A stretch of 61,937 nucleotides of DNA from an uncultured bacterium (GTDB lineage: Bacteria; Bacillota; Clostridia; Lachnospirales; Lachnospiraceae), in NCBI GenBank assembly GCA_947647735.1, contig CANSLJ010000025.1:1-61937 (forward strand), in the 5' to 3' direction. The notes under the pieces were generated by a model. It was given only the letters and a program-made list of their open reading frames with translations. It searched no databases and was not told where the DNA came from. The stretch's first letter is position 1. Every line of letters starts with the position of its first letter. The position numbers were made by a program, and so were the translations under genes. Shown here piece after piece: positions 28,054-37,018 of the stretch.

Positions 28054-31000
28054 TCACTCCTCTCCACCAAATTCCCCATAGTCATAAAAATCCACATCCT
28101 CTTCCGCGCCGCTTCCACCGAGCCTCTCCATAAATTTCTCGATCCAACCGGCGAGAGGCTTGCTGTATATCCTCACTTTTTTATTGTCCTCATCTGGATT
28201 GTAGGAAATGATATTATTATCATAGTTGGTCGTGATCCCGGCACTTTTGATCACCTGCTCATACTCTTCCTCCTTCAGGTCATAGACAAGCCTGTAATCA
28301 AAGTCTGATATGATCTCGCTATAAAAGCTGCAAAAACTGCTGGGCTCATTAGCCCACACAATAAAGTGATATCCCGATGCAGGCCCGTTTTTCACCAGAT
28401 TCATAAATATCTGAAGCGGCGGCATCTCATAGGCGCTGTCATGATCCAACAGCCTTCTGGCACGGTTCAGCCCGGCAAATATGATATAATGTCTCCTCTG
28501 CCCGTCCTGTTCTTCATATTCTCTCTGCAGCGTTTCTATTCCGTCCATCAGAGAATCCTTCCCGTATACCCTGACCGCATCCGGAAAGCGGGCACTGAGT
28601 TCATTCATGATATCTATGCTTTTCTTCGCCGTCCGGCTTCTCGGCCTGCTGATTCCCTGAACAGACGCAAAATCAAAAAACGTTATAACCGGTTCTCCCC
28701 GCCAAATGCTCTCAGATACCTCGCAATAGCAGTGAAACAAAATACTCATCGCCGCAAAACTGTATATAAGCTTTGCCCGTTTCGGATCGCTCCCCAAAAT
28801 CAATACATTCTGCGCCCGTCTCGCAGTCAATCTCACGGAGAAATGATTCTCCATGGCGATCTCTTCACCCAGATACAGCGGGCATCCCAGTTCCAGCTTC
28901 TGCGGTACCACGCCCTCCTCCACAAACAGGTTCAGCGGATTTTCATTGTCATCCTGAATGGTGGACAACAATAACCTGGGCTTATCCGCATATGTCGTTC
29001 CGAATACCTTCTCCTGATTTTCCCTGATCCTTCTGAGTAACTCCTCCTCTTCCTTCTCCGGGAAATAGGCAATTCTGATATTGTGATTTGCGTCCTTGTT
29101 TCCGCCGCCATCGTTGAATATGCCCCGTCCGGGATCCACATTCACCAGCGTATTTACCGCCGCATTATCCGCATCCAGAATGTGCTGCGCCGAGGCTGCC
29201 GTAGACTGCAATACGATCCTGTTCATGATCTGATCATATACCCTGACAAGATGATCCGGCAGAGTCTGGGAGGCAAGGATCATGTGGATGCCAAGCGCTC
29301 TGCCCTGTCTGACAACCTGCTCCAGGAGCATGGCGCATTCCTTCGCGATATCGGAATCAGCATTTGCAAACATCTCATGAAATTCATCGATGATCACCAC
29401 GATCCGGGGCAGTTTATAAATATCATCCTCCAGATCCCGCTCCGCTATCTCATTGTATTTTTCAATATTATCACAGTTTTTATCATGGAATTCCTGCGCC
29501 CTCTCCGCCTGCTCCTGCTCCAAATAACGCAGCACTGCCAGCCCGAATTCTGCCTCCGTATCCAGAGAGATCACCCGGAAATTCTGCAGTCTACTCTCCG
29601 CAAATATCTTAAATTCCACGCCCCGCTTAAAATCCAACAGATAGATCTGGACATCCTCCGGATCATACTTAAACAACAGACTCATAATGATTGTGTGGAG
29701 AAGAGAAGATTTTCCAGACCCTATCGTGCCGGATATCAGTGCATGATGCTGGGTCACCAGCTCTCCCCCGAGATGAATCTGTACGCTTCTGGAAGCTCCC
29801 TCCAGACCGATTGGAATATCCAGTCCATTCTCCTCAGAAAACCGGAACCATTTTTCCGGATGCCTGGTCAGTTCTTCCGTAATTTCATCATAATTGATCG
29901 TGATCCGATCCGAGGTCTTAATGCCGTTTTTCAGCACCTCATATATATTTTCCTGATTTGCCTTGGAAGGCATCTTAACCGGGAGAACTTTATGTGACAT
30001 TTCCCCATAGGAATAGCGGAGTGTTCCCTTCACAAAATCCATCAGTTCCATTTTCTCGACAATACCGCTTATGCTGTCATACTCGTGCTCTATATCCGCC
30101 CTACTTCCGACAATGTAAGTGTAAATACCACATTTCGGACCGCTGCTCACAATCTTCTCCAGCATTTCCCATGCCTCTTTATCAAAGTGCCTCGGAAAAT
30201 CTGCCACAAACAAAGCCTGCAGGGGTTCCGCATTTTTCCCCACATGCTCATTATAAACCACTATATTTTTATACTCTCCCCGCAGACAATCCTGATTGAC
30301 ATGTTCGATCTGCTCGATCAGCAACCCGAGCTGTTCTTTGATCCGATCTGGATTGCTCCATATCTTTGTTGATATGATTCGTTTATCGTCGTCCCCCAGA
30401 CAGGAAAACATCGAAAAGTTGCTCCCGGAATCCACCGGGTCTATCATTGTAACGCGCAGTTTCCCACAGGGGATACTCATGAACAGCCGCATCTCGATCG
30501 CGCGCATATACTCCAGCGCATTCGCCCGCCCTCTATCATCGTACATGATCAGTTTGTTGAACTTATCACTTTCAAAAGACCGCCCGAAGGGTACCTCGAT
30601 GGATGTCCCAGCCCCATGGGTTTTCAGCGCAAAGGAAAACGTATCCTTGATCAAACTGATCATCGGCTCCGCCATCGGAAAATTTTTCCACTCCCCCGTA
30701 TTGACCGCAATATATCCCATCTCAACGGACGTCGGCATCTTGGCTGCCGCAGTAAAATTATTCTGCGCCGGAATATTGGTCTGAAGCAGATCATACATCC
30801 CATGCAGTTCTTCCGGATGAAGGTTTCCTATCATCTTCTTTACCTGTTCGAAGATATCCCCCATCTTCCTGTTTGTTGTCTGATTTTCTACATCAAGGCT
30901 GCGCTTATATTCTTCCGCGCCCTTAGAAATCTGCTGTTTATATACTTGATCTGCCTCCTGCAGCCGCTCTTCGCAGATCTCTTTTTCCTGCTCCTCCAAC

Positions 31001-31440
31001 TTTTTAAAAATTTCGTTAAATTTTCTGGAAGCTCCCGTTTTTCTTTCATTGATCCTTGCCAGCACCCGATCGGAGGCAGCACCGATCACCGGGCGTTTCG
31101 CATTTTTATCTTTGGAAACTTTGTCAAAAACAGCGCTATAGGCCTGCTTAGCCTCCTTCATATCCTTTTTTAATTTCTCCAATTGAGAGACGGTAGAACT
31201 CAATGCATACTCAGCTTCCCTATACATATCATCCTTCTGTTTCTCCGTATTCTTTTTCTTCTTCATATAATTTTCTTCTATTTTCTGCAGAGCCTGCTCA
31301 TGCCTGTCCACTTCTTTCTGCGCAAGATCAGAATAGGTTTTGATACAATGGAGAAGCTGCCCCGGCAGCATTTCCATCTTTTCATAGGCGCTCTCTATCT
31401 CTATTTTTAAATTCTTGTTTTCCTTCTCCTTTTTATCCAT
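28054..31440 (-). CDS. FtsK/SpoIIIE-type ATPase with coiled-coil N-terminus
   Basis: 1128 aa. Residues 15-105 and 140-200 are coiled coil; there are no membrane helices. A middle region (about 235-500) resembles a degenerate ATPase-like fold. The active FtsK domain has Walker A GTIGSGKS (571-578), LLDFKRGVEF typical of FtsK/EssC proteins, and Walker B VVIIDEFHE. A C-terminal segment from about 840 (NVLILGSDPKRAK) looks like a further ATPase domain that has lost its P-loop. The multi-domain layout resembles EssC/EccC, but FHA and membrane parts are missing; FHA and membrane functions are separate genes here. First gene of the operon, ribosome binding site GGGGAG, promoter at 31483-31511. Confidence 0.85.
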   Translation of the reverse strand: MDKKEKENKNLKIEIESAYEKMEMLPGQLLHCIKTYSDLAQKEVDRHEQALQKIEENYMKKKKNTEKQKDDMYREAEYALSSTVSQLEKLKKDMKEAKQAYSAVFDKVSKDKNAKRPVIGAASDRVLARINERKTGASRKFNEIFKKLEEQEKEICEERLQEADQVYKQQISKGAEEYKRSLDVENQTTNRKMGDIFEQVKKMIGNLHPEELHGMYDLLQTNIPAQNNFTAAAKMPTSVEMGYIAVNTGEWKNFPMAEPMISLIKDTFSFALKTHGAGTSIEVPFGRSFESDKFNKLIMYDDRGRANALEYMRAIEMRLFMSIPCGKLRVTMIDPVDSGSNFSMFSCLGDDDKRIISTKIWSNPDRIKEQLGLLIEQIEHVNQDCLRGEYKNIVVYNEHVGKNAEPLQALFVADFPRHFDKEAWEMLEKIVSSGPKCGIYTYIVGSRADIEHEYDSISGIVEKMELMDFVKGTLRYSYGEMSHKVLPVKMPSKANQENIYEVLKNGIKTSDRITINYDEITEELTRHPEKWFRFSEENGLDIPIGLEGASRSVQIHLGGELVTQHHALISGTIGSGKSSLLHTIIMSLLFKYDPEDVQIYLLDFKRGVEFKIFAESRLQNFRVISLDTEAEFGLAVLRYLEQEQAERAQEFHDKNCDNIEKYNEIAERDLEDDIYKLPRIVVIIDEFHEMFANADSDIAKECAMLLEQVVRQGRALGIHMILASQTLPDHLVRVYDQIMNRIVLQSTAASAQHILDADNAAVNTLVNVDPGRGIFNDGGGNKDANHNIRIAYFPEKEEEELLRRIRENQEKVFGTTYADKPRLLLSTIQDDNENPLNLFVEEGVVPQKLELGCPLYLGEEIAMENHFSVRLTARRAQNVLILGSDPKRAKLIYSFAAMSILFHCYCEVSESIWRGEPVITFFDFASVQGISRPRSRTAKKSIDIMNELSARFPDAVRVYGKDSLMDGIETLQREYEEQDGQRRHYIIFAGLNRARRLLDHDSAYEMPPLQIFMNLVKNGPASGYHFIVWANEPSSFCSFYSEIISDFDYRLVYDLKEEEYEQVIKSAGITTNYDNNIISYNPDEDNKKVRIYSKPLAGWIEKFMERLGGSGAEEDVDFYDYGEFGGEE

Positions 31441-31482
31441 TTTCTCCCCACCCCCGGATACTTTCTCGCCAAAACTACTTCC

Positions 31483-31511
31483 ATTATAATGACATTTATA
31501 CCCTATTACAA
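31483..31511 (-). promoter_or_regulatory. Promoter of the 13-gene operon
   Basis: On the minus strand TTGTAA (31506-31511), a 17-bp spacer and a consensus TATAAT (31483-31488). The leader is about 40 nt to the ATG at 31440. No operator dyad was noticed. No other good promoter was seen between the operon's genes. Confidence 0.7.
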
Positions 31512-31552
31512 CAAAATTTTACAATTCCCGCCCTTGTAGTTTTCCTGATTTC

Positions 31553-31581
31553 TTTACACACAAATTCATTTGTGCTATTCT
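31553..31581 (+). promoter_or_regulatory. Promoter of zinc-ribbon gene 31615
   Basis: TTTACA (31553-31558), a 17-bp spacer and TATTCT (31576-31581) preceded by TGC, an extended -10. It is divergent from the 13-gene operon promoter about 40 bp away. Confidence 0.6.
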
Positions 31582-31614
31582 AAAGCTAATCATTTGCAAA
31601 GGAAGTGCTGATCT

Positions 31615-32904
31615 ATGAAATGTCCTTACTGTCAATCTATTAATCCTGATGATTCACTGTTTTGTACAAGTTGTGGCCAGAAACTGCCGACTGCAACTGC
31701 AACTCCCTCGGTAAACTACTGCACAGTCTGCGGCGCCCCCTTAGAGCCGGGTACCAACTTTTGTATAAAATGCGGCACTCCTGTTTCCGCCATCTCCGAT
31801 CTGCCGGAGGATGATCTTTATGATGAGCCCGAAAAGAAAAAGCGCTCACTGTCTTCGACCGCTAAATTTTCCTGTATTATAGCCGCTTTTTTGGTGATTG
31901 ATATCCTGATTTTTTTCTTGATCCTAAAGGATGAAATTCATATGAGAAAAACGATTGCCGCCGAGGAGAATGCCATCAATGAACAGATCAACCTTTACGC
32001 TGATCAGATTTCCTCTGCGGAAAACGATCTGCAAAATAAGGATTTCGCCTCCGCTTCGGCTAATCTGGCAGAAGCACTCTCCGGATATGCCGATATTTAT
32101 GAGAAGACCGGCCACTCAGATATTGTTGATTCCCATATCATTGACGCTTATGCTTCCTATCTGGAAGCTGTCCAGAAACAGGTAAGCGAGCTGGAAGAAC
32201 AGCCGCCTTCCCCTGACACCTACCAAAAAATAGAATCTATTTTAGCCAAATCACTCTCTCTGGTTACGGTCCTGACCGACAAGGATTTTTTAATAGATTC
32301 TTCCGCCCTTGTTCAACTTCAGGATAATCTGCCTTCCTTCTATAAAGAAAAATATATCTTTCTTTTTAATGACCTGCGAACCAACGACGACTGGTCTTAT
32401 GATGATGCCTGGCAATATATGACGGACGGCGCATCCGTTTTACAGTGGGACTCTTTGGATGACCCGTTTGGCTCGCGCTATGCCTATACGCTTGCGGGCA
32501 TCACACATAGGGAAGTATCTTCCGCTCTCGATTCGGGAAGCCTCTCCTATTCCGATGCCGCTTCTCAGATTCTTTCTGTTCTGGAATCCACCGATTACAA
32601 TCCCATTCTGATGGTAGATCTTGCCGTCTATCTGGACTATGCGGGCGACAGCCAACGCGCTTCCACGATCAAAAACGCTTGTCTGGAAGTTTATCATTAT
32701 CTCGCCTACACGGAAAACATTTATATTGATCCCAACGATTTATTGGTAAGCGGAAAAACCAGTACAAATGCCTCCAGCACCATTTCTCTGAAAGATTTTT
32801 ATTATTTTAACGATTTTGGACAGTACTCCGTTTCCGATTCCAACGGACTTTCTCCGGAAGGCCGCCAATATATCAGAAATGTTTTTCAAAATGCTGTTTT
32901 GTAA
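31615..32904 (+). CDS. Double zinc-ribbon membrane protein, same ectodomain as 11785
   Basis: 429 aa. Two zinc ribbons (CPYC...CTSC, CTVC...CIKC) in the first 52 residues, a Lys/Arg stop and one membrane helix near 83-105, then a ~320-residue ectodomain. The ectodomain shares motifs with 11785-13764 and 42352-43722: KEKYIFLFNDLRTNDDW, STDYNPIL, ENIYI, NASSTISL and YYFNDFGQYS...SPEGRQYIR. It lacks the Pro-Glu stalk. It is divergent from the FtsK-like gene, while its paralogue 11785 lies beyond the other end of that operon. Function unknown. Confidence 0.75.
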   Translation: MKCPYCQSINPDDSLFCTSCGQKLPTATATPSVNYCTVCGAPLEPGTNFCIKCGTPVSAISDLPEDDLYDEPEKKKRSLSSTAKFSCIIAAFLVIDILIFFLILKDEIHMRKTIAAEENAINEQINLYADQISSAENDLQNKDFASASANLAEALSGYADIYEKTGHSDIVDSHIIDAYASYLEAVQKQVSELEEQPPSPDTYQKIESILAKSLSLVTVLTDKDFLIDSSALVQLQDNLPSFYKEKYIFLFNDLRTNDDWSYDDAWQYMTDGASVLQWDSLDDPFGSRYAYTLAGITHREVSSALDSGSLSYSDAASQILSVLESTDYNPILMVDLAVYLDYAGDSQRASTIKNACLEVYHYLAYTENIYIDPNDLLVSGKTSTNASSTISLKDFYYFNDFGQYSVSDSNGLSPEGRQYIRNVFQNAVL

Positions 32905-32945
32905 AATTGCATTTTTTTCAGATATGTTATAGATACAGACAGCAA

Positions 32946-32998
32946 AAAGAAGACAAAGCTTTCCTGTTTTATATCACCGGATGCCCTGTCTTCTTTCT
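32946..32998. terminator. Bidirectional long-loop terminator
   Basis: AAAGAAGACA (32946-32955) pairs with TGTCTTCTTT (32987-32996) around a 31-nt loop between convergent genes, with short A and T runs outside. A sister hairpin with a closely similar stem lies at 43786-43837. Confidence 0.6.
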
Positions 32999-33026
32999 AT
33001 TTTCATATTCTGTCAGTATCACTTAC

Positions 33027-34043
33027 TTATACATTCGGAACCTGCATTTCGATATACTCATACTCTGTCACGGATTCCAGATCGCCCGGATAAATATGGG
33101 TTTCCTTTATCACATTGCCATTCGCATCATACTCATATAAGTATTTCTGCTTATCTCCCCCTTCATCCATTCCGTCATAGACCACCTCTTCTATTTTATT
33201 GCCGCTCTCATCGTATGTATTCTCATATATTGTGACAATAAATGGCTCCTCTGTACCGTCTTCATAGATCCAAATAGTGGAATCTTTTATCTTTCCACCA
33301 TTTTCATCGTACTCATATTCTTCTATGCTTTTCTCACCGCTTGAATATATCTGAGTCTCCTTAATAATTCTGCCATCGGCGTCGTATTCATACTCATAGG
33401 TTTCTTCGTCCGTCTCTTCTGTACCGTCTGAATAGCATTCCGTTGAAACGATCTTTTTCTCATTTCCCTTATCGTCATACTCTACCTCGGATATCGATTG
33501 TGTTACGCCGAGTTCTTCCATAAACTCATCCGCATCCCAAAAGTAAGTTGATTTACGCTTCAGCAATTTCCCACTGACATCGTATTCGTTTTCCTGTTCT
33601 GCAGACTTGTAACGTTCTCCGGAATCATAGATATCATATTGGATCTGTTTTAAGATTCTTCCATCGGCATCATACTCATATTCCGTCTCTTCTGTATAGC
33701 TTAATATACCGTCCGATGAATAACTGAGCCATTTAGTCACATTTCCATGATCATCATATTCCCGCTCGATCAGGCTGTCATAAGTACCATCCTCATATTC
33801 ATTGGTAATCTCTCTGACAGGCAGATATACCGTAATAATCTCCGGCTCCTTCTCTTCTTCCGGCTCTTCCTCGGGTTCTGCCTCTACTTCCCCGGCTTCC
33901 TCCGGCTCCGCAGTCTCCTCCGTTTCTTCCACAGGGGTCTCAGCGCTTTCGTTCTCCCCGTCATCCGATGCATTTCCGCAGCCTGTTATCAGTCCTGCTG
34001 CAAGCAGTCCGGCAAGAACTAATGCGATAAACTTGTTTTTCAT
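33027..34043 (-). CDS. Lipoprotein with YD/RHS-like repeats
   Basis: 338 aa. A lipoprotein signal peptide with lipobox LITGC (Cys22) precedes an acidic Glu-rich linker. About 9 repeats of roughly 20-30 residues follow, built around EYEYDADGRIIKE and YDENGNK patterns, similar to the YD repeats of RHS/toxin shells but far fewer. No RHS core or toxin tip is present. It should sit on the outer face of the membrane. Strong AAGGAG site. It ends the minus-strand surface-protein series 39625 to 33027. Confidence 0.75.
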   Translation of the reverse strand: MKNKFIALVLAGLLAAGLITGCGNASDDGENESAETPVEETEETAEPEEAGEVEAEPEEEPEEEKEPEIITVYLPVREITNEYEDGTYDSLIEREYDDHGNVTKWLSYSSDGILSYTEETEYEYDADGRILKQIQYDIYDSGERYKSAEQENEYDVSGKLLKRKSTYFWDADEFMEELGVTQSISEVEYDDKGNEKKIVSTECYSDGTEETDEETYEYEYDADGRIIKETQIYSSGEKSIEEYEYDENGGKIKDSTIWIYEDGTEEPFIVTIYENTYDESGNKIEEVVYDGMDEGGDKQKYLYEYDANGNVIKETHIYPGDLESVTEYEYIEMQVPNV

Positions 34044-34102
34044 AATTTTCTCCTTTTCCTTTGTTTTTATAATATATTTCTATAAAAAATATATTTTTTG
34101 TT

Positions 34103-35161
34103 TTAGTCATGCTCCGGCACATGATCTCCGCCGAAGGTAGGATCTTTGGTCAGATAATAATCATAGCGCAGTCTGCCTTCCCGATCAGGAACGGGATCAT
34201 CCCAGGTGACATCGATGTAATAATAATCTCCCTCCAGCTTTACCTTGTTCCATGCGTGCCCGCCGCCATTCGCTGTGCCGGAAATCACTTTACAATCTAT
34301 CCCCTGATAGTCCATAAATGCCTTAAACGTCTCGGCATACCCATTACATACTGCTCTTCCATCATTCATCGTTCCCTCAATATAATATGATTTCCAGGGA
34401 ATCGTATCGTTCAGGTAATTCTCATAGTCATATGCTATATGTAAGCACATCCAGTCGTGTACCGCTTTAATCTTTTCCCGATCGGTCATAGTATCGTTTG
34501 TGATCTGGGAAGATACCTCATATATTTTCAGATAAGCATTTGTTGTGGCATCCGTAGAATAAGCTTTTCTCCCCTCTTTCATGCCTATTGCAATGTAATG
34601 GTTATATAATGCTGCCGCATTCTGGCCAAAAGCTGCCGCCAGGTCAGGATAATCTGCCGCATATCGTGCGAAATCAAAGTCAGATAAATCCATCAGCTTA
34701 TCGGGCGCCCATCTTCCCTTCCAGCCCTCATTCAAACCTACTTGCGTATAATAGGAGTAAATAGCCTTCTTATTTGTGCCAAACTGAGCGATCAGTTCCG
34801 GATGTTTTTGCAGATACCAGTCATAATCAAAAGCCTGCTCCGAAATAAAATAATCCATTCCCGCATAGGCCGCCGATCTTACCTGATCATCAGGTAAGAG
34901 TACTGCCTCCAGTACCGCCTCCGCCTCTATATATTCCCCGGGAGTATCTATATATACCTCCTCCAGGGATGTATTTTTCCAGTAAGTGCTGTACTCCTCC
35001 ATCAATATGGGTTCTGCCATTATTTCACTTACCGGCATCTCCATTACATAGGTTGCAAACTCTTCCAGTGTCAGCGCCTTTGCTTCCATTTTGGAACCAC
35101 CGAGAACCATCATCGCCGCTGCGGCTGCCGTCAATACTACTTTTGCATAATTCTTTTTCAT
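34103..35161 (-). CDS. Secreted transglutaminase-like protein with two surface modules
   Basis: 352 aa. Signal peptide (1-29, ending MEAKA). Two copies of a ~40-residue module, FDYDWYLQKHPEL and FDFARYAADYPDL with HYI..G.EGRKAY endings, occupy about 110-200. A transglutaminase-like domain follows with the triad Cys272 (RAVCNGY), His302 (GGHAWN) and Asp317 (YYIDVTWDD). The family includes proteases and cross-linkers of cell-envelope proteins; which applies here is unclear. It carries the same module as the adjacent CAP proteins. AAGGAG site. Confidence 0.8.
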   Translation of the reverse strand: MKKNYAKVVLTAAAAAMMVLGGSKMEAKALTLEEFATYVMEMPVSEIMAEPILMEEYSTYWKNTSLEEVYIDTPGEYIEAEAVLEAVLLPDDQVRSAAYAGMDYFISEQAFDYDWYLQKHPELIAQFGTNKKAIYSYYTQVGLNEGWKGRWAPDKLMDLSDFDFARYAADYPDLAAAFGQNAAALYNHYIAIGMKEGRKAYSTDATTNAYLKIYEVSSQITNDTMTDREKIKAVHDWMCLHIAYDYENYLNDTIPWKSYYIEGTMNDGRAVCNGYAETFKAFMDYQGIDCKVISGTANGGGHAWNKVKLEGDYYYIDVTWDDPVPDREGRLRYDYYLTKDPTFGGDHVPEHD

Positions 35162-35190
35162 TTTGCTTTCTCCTTTTCTTTGCTTTACTT

Positions 35191-36081
35191 TTACTGCTTA
35201 ATAGCTGTTCCATCCGTATAATATGCTTTTCTTCCCTCAACTTTCCCACAGGTAATATAGTGATTATACAATGCGGTGCTGTTCTGGCCAAAAGCTGATG
35301 CTAAGTCCGGATAATCTGTTGCATACCTTATATAATCAAACGTAGATGCATTTGTGGCAGGTGTTCCATTACTGAATACTTCCACCCATGTTTCCATTCC
35401 TGTTAAGGGATCGGTGTAGGATGCACATGCGTACTGCGTATAGCCTGCACGTGTTCTCGCTTCATGGTGGTTTGCACTTGCAATCCAGTTTGTGTTAGCT
35501 GTTGCGGATGTTACGCCTGTGTAGAAAGATACGATTGCGTTTTCACCTAAACCTTCTCTGTGACCTCTATGAACTATTTCGCTGTATGCTGCTACGTCGT
35601 TGGTATCTACTGCTTTTCTGAAATCCTCTGTGTATGCGTTGTTCATTACTTCAATTGCTCTCTGCTGTGCTACTGCCTCAAGGTCTGCGTTCCATACAAG
35701 AGTACCTACACCACATGCCGTTCTGTCAGCGTTTACAAGTGCAAGCATGTCTGTGTGACTTACGGACGGGGACGGGATGTTTACGTTTACTGTGTTGCCG
35801 TTGATTTCATCCCATAAAACTGCAAACTCTTCAATTGCCCGAAGTCTAGCTTCGTCAAAATCTTCACCGGGATGGTTTATTGCCCAACACCATCTGTTCA
35901 TCTCTTCCATGAGACCTTTTGTGCAGATATCCATCGGATTTGTAATGCCTTTGTACTCCATAAAATCTTCATAACCTACTTCTTTTGCCTCTGCCTCACT
36001 GCCGAACCCAACGAACATCGTTGCTACCATTGCTGTTGTAACTACCGCCTTCATAATATTTTTTACTATGTTCTTTTCCAT
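35191..36081 (-). CDS. Secreted CAP-domain (SCP/PR-1) protein
   Basis: 296 aa. Signal peptide (about 1-32), a helical region of ~75 residues, then a CAP domain (about 108-235) with LVNADRTACGVGTLVWNADL, HRGHREGLGENAIVS and ASANHHEART. The C-terminus is one FDYIRYATDYPDL...YNHYITCG..EGRKAYYTDG module. CAP proteins are secreted and bind lipids or have other extracellular roles. The paralogues at 36136 and 43868 have the same layout, indicating local duplication. Confidence 0.82.
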   Translation of the reverse strand: MEKNIVKNIMKAVVTTAMVATMFVGFGSEAEAKEVGYEDFMEYKGITNPMDICTKGLMEEMNRWCWAINHPGEDFDEARLRAIEEFAVLWDEINGNTVNVNIPSPSVSHTDMLALVNADRTACGVGTLVWNADLEAVAQQRAIEVMNNAYTEDFRKAVDTNDVAAYSEIVHRGHREGLGENAIVSFYTGVTSATANTNWIASANHHEARTRAGYTQYACASYTDPLTGMETWVEVFSNGTPATNASTFDYIRYATDYPDLASAFGQNSTALYNHYITCGKVEGRKAYYTDGTAIKQ

Positions 36082-36135
36082 TTTCTTTATCCCCTTTTCT
36101 TTGCCTTACTTTTAATACTTGATAGTATACACGCT

Positions 36136-36951
36136 TCACTTAATCACTGCCCCATTTGTGTAATATGCTTTTCTTCCCTCGAACACCCCACAGGTAATAT
36201 AGTGGTTATACAATGCGGCATTATTCTGCCCAAAAACTGCCGCCACATCCGGATTCTCATTCGCATAGCGTACATAATCGAAGGATGCACTGTTTGCAGC
36301 AGGTGTCCCATATTCAAATAACTCAACCCACACTGTATCACCTGTAAAGGAATCCACATAAGAAGCTGCTGCGTATTTGGTAACTCCTGCTCTAATCCGA
36401 TTGTTATGATGACTTACACTGTTAATCCACGCGGTATTGTATTTATCCGCTGTGCCAACACCAAAATTACCATTATCGAAAACTGCATTTTCACCTGTCT
36501 GCTCTCTGCATCCTCTATGAACTACAGAAGTCCAGTCTCCACCTGTCGCGTAAGCTGCTGCAAATTCGCTGCTGTGGTAATTATTCATCACTTCTACCGC
36601 CCTCTGCTTTGCATAAACTGCCAAATCTGCATCCCATGCCAAAGCATTCACACCGTAAGCTGCTCTATCAGCATTCACATAGGCAACCATTTCCGGATGT
36701 TCTTTAGCAATGGCTGTCATGGCAATGTTGTTCAAGAATGCATCTACATCGCCACCTGTCGCTTCATCAAATTTAATACTAAGATATTCTTCTCTTAAGT
36801 CCTCGTTCTTAGAAATCTCTTCAACTGCAACACCCTTCATCGCTGCAAATTCCTCACGAGTTATTGCTCTCGCGTTCATCTTGCTTCCACTTACTAGTAC
36901 AATCAATGTGAATGTTGTTGCTAATAACGTCTTAACTGAATTCCTTTTCAT
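36136..36951 (-). CDS. Secreted CAP-domain (SCP/PR-1) protein
   Basis: 271 aa. Signal peptide (MKRNSVKTLL to NARA), a short helical linker, and a CAP domain with YVNADRAAYGVNALAWDADL, HRGCREQTGENAV and SVSHHNNRIRAG. The closing module is FDYVRYANENPDVAAVFGQN with HYITCG and EGRKAYYTNG. Good GGAGGG site 8 nt before the ATG. It follows the 868-aa zinc-ribbon protein by 67 bp and precedes another CAP gene. Confidence 0.82.
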   Translation of the reverse strand: MKRNSVKTLLATTFTLIVLVSGSKMNARAITREEFAAMKGVAVEEISKNEDLREEYLSIKFDEATGGDVDAFLNNIAMTAIAKEHPEMVAYVNADRAAYGVNALAWDADLAVYAKQRAVEVMNNYHSSEFAAAYATGGDWTSVVHRGCREQTGENAVFDNGNFGVGTADKYNTAWINSVSHHNNRIRAGVTKYAAASYVDSFTGDTVWVELFEYGTPAANSASFDYVRYANENPDVAAVFGQNNAALYNHYITCGVFEGRKAYYTNGAVIK

Positions 36952-37018
36952 GCTATTTTCCCTCCTGTTTTACGCTTTCAGTGTCTGTTATCAACTATAT
37001 ATATTCATATAATTTTCA

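Noticed and set aside
15065-31440. Canonical type VII or type VI secretion locus
   Set aside because: FtsK-like, FHA, kinase and Clp-like components suggested it, but no WXG100, EssA/B, EsaA, YukD, Hcp, VgrG, TssB/C or baseplate protein could be found on either strand.
33027-34043. RHS toxin or wall-associated polymorphic toxin
   Set aside because: There are only about nine short YD-like repeats, a lipoprotein anchor, and no RHS core motif or C-terminal toxin tip.
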